Positions 60,718 to 64,000 of a DNA stretch of 64,000 bases are shown piece by piece. A program made the position numbers and the translations under genes. Numbering within the stretch: position 1 is the first letter of the stretch; each line of letters begins with the position of its first letter. Source of the DNA: Clostridium gasigenes (lineage in GTDB: Bacteria > Bacillota > Clostridia > Clostridiales > Clostridiaceae); the NCBI RefSeq assembly GCF_900104115.1, contig NZ_FNJM01000013.1:23069-87068 (forward strand). The letters are read 5' to 3'. The notes below the pieces were generated by a model. It did no database searches. It was given only the letters and a program-made list of their open reading frames with translations, and was not told where the DNA came from.

Positions 60718-62640
60718 TCAATCCTTCCATAAGTTGTTTGCTGCATATTTTAAAGTTACATCACAGCAATGCAAACAATATCCATTATTTTGCATTTCTT
60801 CAACCATGGTATTATATTTTTCTGTTTGTTCTTTATCCCTAATTCTAGATTTAGTTATTATTCTTGATAAATCCTTAACCGATGCCATAAGTTTCTTCTC
60901 TATAGCTTCCTTTAAAGGTTCATAGGACTTGTAATCTATAGTTCCACCTTTTCTAACTAAATAGAACATGTATGATGTAACATCTGCTCTAAACCCTTTA
61001 GCAGAAGCGTCAGATACCCCTATTTGTTCTTCTATACTTCTCATAAAGTTTTCATCTGGATTTAATTCTTCTCCAGTTGAACCATCTTTAATTTTGCTCT
61101 TATTAACAAAAGCTTCTGCATTATCAATATAATTATTAAATAAGCTTTCTGCTTGTTCTCTAAATGAATGTATAAAGGCTTTTGTAATTTCTTTTTCTAA
61201 TATTTTATTAAATTCTTTTCTAATTGTATCTTGAATAAACCCTAAATATTTTTTCTTATCCTCAGGTGCAATATCTAATTCTTTTATAGATTTAACGACA
61301 CTTTCCATTATACTTAATGGGTTTATACAATTATGTTCAGAATCTGATAAGGCATTATCTATTGCCTTAATAATAAATCTTGTACTAATCCCCTTCATTC
61401 CCTCATATTGATCAGATTCTTCTCTTAGTTCCATAATATCAATTCTCTTAGTTGTTCCCTTCTCAACTATTTCATCTCCATTATAGATTTTAAGTTTAGT
61501 CATCGAATCTATTTTTGCGGAAGGTGCAAGCCTTGTTAAAATAGCAAACATACCTGCAACCTCTATAGTGTGTGGTGCTATATGTGCTTTAAAATTACTT
61601 TTCTTTAAAATCTTCTTATATATTTTAACTTCCTCATCAAGTTCCAAACAATAAGGCACTTCAACCTTTACTATTCTATCTAAAATAGCTTCGTTTGTAT
61701 GATCTGATTTAAACCTATTCCACTCTGCTTCATTTGAATGAGCTACAATAACTCCATCAAAATAAATCATTGATCCCTTTCCTGGTGATGGAACTGATTT
61801 TTCTTGAGTTGCTGTTATTATTGTATGAAGATATTCAACATCATTTTTAAATACTTCTATAAATTCAACCAGACCTCTATTACCAACATTAAAGGCTCCA
61901 TTTAGCGAGAAAATTCTTGGATCATCTTCTGGATACATATCCATTTTAGAAATATCTACTGAGCCTGTTAATATTGAAGTATCTTGATTATTTGGATCAA
62001 CTGGTGGTACAACAGCAATCCCTTTTCTAGATCTTATAGAGAATGTTTTAGTTTCAACTGGAAAATTTTCATATTCACCTTTAAATTCATTAACTAACCT
62101 ATATCTACAAACAGGGCATAAATCCCCCTCTATTTGTATTCCTAGAAGTTCTTCAAACTCAGCTCTTAAATGTCTTGGAATAAGATGTAATGGATCTTCA
62201 TGCATTGGGCATCCCTTAATTGAATAAATAGCTTCACATTCTACTAAAGCCTTTTTAAGAGATTCAACTAATGAAGATTTACCAGCACCAACAGGCCCAA
62301 CTAAATATAAAACTTGCCTTGATTCCTCACCTTTCATAGCTGCTGAATTAAAATAGTTAACCATTTTCATTATTACTTTATCAATTCCATAAAATTCATT
62401 TTTAAAGAAACCATACTTTCTTATAACTTCATTGCCATATATTTTTCTAATTCTAGCATTTTCGTCTCCCTTAAGAACTTCTACCCCTTTGCTTGCAATC
62501 ATATCGTATATGCGTTTATGAGAAAGCTTAACAGTATCAGGGCTCGCCTTTACTATTTCTAAATAATCAATAAATGTCCCCTGGAACTTTTCACTATTAC
62601 GGCCTTCTCTATCATTCTTTATAAATTCTTTGAAGTTCAT
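60718..62640 (-). CDS. prkA: PrkA-family AAA+/serine protein kinase
   Basis: This 640-aa protein has an AAA+ domain with Walker A LVGPVGAGKSSLVESL (about 111-126) and a GIAVVPPVDPNNQDTSILTG segment, plus a conserved CPMHEDPLHLIPRHLR and CPVCRYRL cysteine region, and a C-terminal kinase-like domain. AGAGGGGGG precedes the ATG. It is first in the prkA-yhbH-spoVR operon. In Bacillus PrkA influences sporulation; both kinase and Lon-like protease activity have been reported for the family. Confidence 0.95.
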   Translation of the reverse strand: MNFKEFIKNDREGRNSEKFQGTFIDYLEIVKASPDTVKLSHKRIYDMIASKGVEVLKGDENARIRKIYGNEVIRKYGFFKNEFYGIDKVIMKMVNYFNSAAMKGEESRQVLYLVGPVGAGKSSLVESLKKALVECEAIYSIKGCPMHEDPLHLIPRHLRAEFEELLGIQIEGDLCPVCRYRLVNEFKGEYENFPVETKTFSIRSRKGIAVVPPVDPNNQDTSILTGSVDISKMDMYPEDDPRIFSLNGAFNVGNRGLVEFIEVFKNDVEYLHTIITATQEKSVPSPGKGSMIYFDGVIVAHSNEAEWNRFKSDHTNEAILDRIVKVEVPYCLELDEEVKIYKKILKKSNFKAHIAPHTIEVAGMFAILTRLAPSAKIDSMTKLKIYNGDEIVEKGTTKRIDIMELREESDQYEGMKGISTRFIIKAIDNALSDSEHNCINPLSIMESVVKSIKELDIAPEDKKKYLGFIQDTIRKEFNKILEKEITKAFIHSFREQAESLFNNYIDNAEAFVNKSKIKDGSTGEELNPDENFMRSIEEQIGVSDASAKGFRADVTSYMFYLVRKGGTIDYKSYEPLKEAIEKKLMASVKDLSRIITKSRIRDKEQTEKYNTMVEEMQNNGYCLHCCDVTLKYAANNLWKD

Positions 62641-62654
62641 AAAATCCCCCCTCT

Positions 62655-62748
62655 TTAGGTATTTCCAAATAAATAACTAGTCATTATTATTATCTAGTTC
62701 AAACAATCCTAATAATCTTTGACTTGTTATTTGTTTTACAATACCTTA
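62655..62748. repeat. Dispersed palindromic element, copy 25 (long centre)
   Basis: TTAGGTATTTCCAAATAAAT and ACTTGTTATTTGTTTTACAAT, closing with ACCTTA, around a longer centre of about 45 bp. It lies 15 bp upstream of the prkA start. Confidence 0.85.
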
Positions 62749-63054
62749 CTTAAAATATATTCAGTAATAGTATAAAGATATGACTAAAATCTAAATTTCT
62801 ATCTTAAAATGCTAATAATTTCAAAAGCTACAAAATCACTATATCCTTATAAATTTAGGCTATAGTGCTCTTGCCAAGGTAATACTTATTCTTTATTTCT
62901 ATTAAAAACATCTTCTTTAAACCTAACTTGCTGAAAAATTTGGAATCCAAAAGCCTTCTCTATCTCGTGAATTTAATAAAATGAGAATAGATGGGTTAAA
63001 GTTATCGGCTCTTTTTTAGTATAAATTAATAATATTTACACAAAATAAGGTTGG
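62749..63054. other. Intergenic stretch between prkA and the CotF-like gene
   Basis: No ORF with a ribosome site is seen. It must hold divergent promoters, probably for sporulation sigma factors, but I cannot point to clear -35/-10 boxes. Confidence 0.45.
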
Positions 63055-63066
63055 AGGTGTAGTATT

Positions 63067-63555
63067 ATGCAAATAACTTTATCACAAAAAGAAAGAATGT
63101 TACTAGAGGATCAAAAAAAACACGAACAGATTTGTATAGAAAAGTATACAAATTATGCAAATCAAGCCAAGGACACTCAATTAAAACAAATATTTAATGC
63201 TAATTGTCAATCAGAAAGAACACATCTTGATAGTATTAATCAATTGTTAAGTGGTACAATTCCGCAAATGAATCAGCAACAAAATCAAGGTTCAGCACAA
63301 CCTGTGGCAAATCCAAGTTCTACCACTAATATGAATAATACACAATCAAGCGGAGTTAATTTATCTGATGCTGATATGTGTACCGATTTATTAATGACAG
63401 AAAAATATGTATCTGGAACTTACGATACTACAATTTTTGAATTTAGAGATACTAATGTTCGAGATGTATTAAATCATATACAAAAGGAAGAACAAAAACA
63501 CGGAGAAGCCATATTTCAATATATGGAAAGCAAAGGAATGTATAATGTTAAATAA
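63067..63555 (+). CDS. CotF-type spore coat protein
   Basis: This 162-aa protein has two ferritin-like helical halves separated by a Gln/Asn/Ser-rich linker (about 70-95). The C-terminal half (about 98-160, LSDADMCTDLLMTEKYVSGT, VLNHIQKEEQKHGEAIFQYM) matches the coat F domain. TTGGAGGTG precedes the ATG. It is divergent from the sporulation operon prkA-yhbH-spoVR, consistent with a sporulation role. Confidence 0.9.
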   Translation: MQITLSQKERMLLEDQKKHEQICIEKYTNYANQAKDTQLKQIFNANCQSERTHLDSINQLLSGTIPQMNQQQNQGSAQPVANPSSTTNMNNTQSSGVNLSDADMCTDLLMTEKYVSGTYDTTIFEFRDTNVRDVLNHIQKEEQKHGEAIFQYMESKGMYNVK

Positions 63556-63678
63556 TTTCAGTAATTATACTTACCATCTTTTCTAGTGATAAAACAAGTA
63601 AAAATATTCTATTAAATAAACTTAGAAAAATATCAAATCAAAGTTCTTGTAAATATATGAACTAAGCCTAGGGTACTA

Positions 63679-64000
63679 TGAACTGCCCCCTGTCAAGTAG
63701 ACAGGGTAAATAATAAAAATTACGCTGTTAAAGTATGACTTCGATATTCTATTGGAGTCATACTTTTTAACTTTTTCTGTAATCTTTGTGTGTTATAAAA
63801 ATCTATATATTCGTCAATGGCTTGTTCAAGTTCCTCATACGTATCAAATTTTCTTAGATAATACATTTCAACTTTAAGTATACCCCAAAAACCTTCCATA
63901 GGTCCATTATCAATGCAGCGGCTAACTCTAGACATGCTCTGTGTTGCTTCTATTTTATCTAATTTACTTTTGAACGTTCTATTTGTATATTGATAACCAC
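63679..64000 (-). mobile_element. IS3-family insertion sequence, one end only
   Basis: The window edge cuts this element. Its inner end probably begins TGAACTGCCCCCTGTCAAG, which resembles IS3/IS150-type terminal repeats. The transposase gene starts outside. The exact boundary and target duplication cannot be settled without the other end. Confidence 0.8.
63720..64000 (-). CDS. IS3-family (IS150 group) transposase OrfB, C-terminal part
   Basis: The C-terminal 92 residues are visible; the frame stays open to the window edge. The stretch TQSMSRVSRCIDNGPMEGF holds the catalytic Glu of the DDE integrase core, followed by YYLRKFDTYEELEQAIDEYI and YNTQRLQKKLKSMTPIEYR, the standard IS3-family ending. 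The frame is intact in this part, so it may be functional. Confidence 0.93.
   Translation of the reverse strand, partial: GYQYTNRTFKSKLDKIEATQSMSRVSRCIDNGPMEGFWGILKVEMYYLRKFDTYEELEQAIDEYIDFYNTQRLQKKLKSMTPIEYRSHTLTA

Noticed and set aside
62964..63020. Short plus-strand ORF (MRIDGLKLSALF)
   Set aside because: Twelve codons, no ribosome site and no conserved context.

Overview
The window is a visibly AT-rich, densely packed chromosomal segment of a low-GC, spore-forming Firmicute, most likely Clostridium sensu stricto. The evidence is the glycolytic order cggR-gap-pgk-tpiA next to rpoN, an NfnAB pair, an iron alcohol dehydrogenase, SpoVR/YhbH/PrkA, a CotF-type coat protein, rubrerythrin, many two-component/ABC modules, GGAGG ribosome sites and GTG/TTG starts. 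Almost every gene is on the minus strand. The species cannot be named from sequence alone.

Layout. 1-7 kb: NfnAB, an iron alcohol dehydrogenase with a near-perfect sigma-54 promoter and upstream half-sites, its probable sigma-54 activator, and a YtrA-type GntR/ABC operon. 7-13 kb: smpB, rnr, secG and eno, a PC4-like protein and a decayed HTH gene. 13-23 kb: a chemoreceptor, a CBS protein with a probable frameshift, a small HTH regulator, an atypical kinase-like protein, a two-component/ABC exporter cluster and an ECF sigma/anti-sigma pair. 23-31 kb: gpmI, an AIM24 protein, a MacB-like ABC transporter with its own two-component system, and a MntA/HepT toxin-antitoxin pair. 31-32 kb: an isolated, compositionally foreign gene with a perfect palindromic operator candidate. 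32-38 kb: tpiA, pgk, gap, cggR, rpoN. 38-54 kb: DegV, TrmL, a HAD phosphatase, a VanW/G5 protein, GH25 lysozyme, a two-component system, Ddl, Nth, PlsC, QueG, cysE-cysK and a soluble MgtE-N/CBS protein preceded by a 25-codon ORF. 54-64 kb: diacylglycerol kinase, PssA, two unknown small genes, rubrerythrin, the prkA-yhbH-spoVR operon, a CotF-like protein and one end of an IS3-family insertion sequence cut by the window edge.

How the parts connect. Central glycolysis is encoded here (gap, pgk, tpiA, gpmI, eno) with its regulator CggR and a recognisable CggR operator. The sigma-54 gene lies in the same window as an activator and its probable target promoter at adh, so a complete regulatory circuit for alcohol formation is visible. 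The cysK-cysE operon has its own promoter and a long leader with an internal terminator-like hairpin.

The most unusual feature is a family of about 25 to 30 dispersed, imperfectly palindromic intergenic elements, about 50-95 bp, with ends resembling TTAGGCAT...ATGCCTAA. Many directly abut or supply stop codons, or sit in 5' leaders. Other leads are the 25-aa ORF with a hairpin before the MgtE-N gene, the foreign gene at 31.6 kb, the cysK leader, and tandem direct repeats between the CBS and HTH genes. All functional calls come from reading the sequence; no database search was run.
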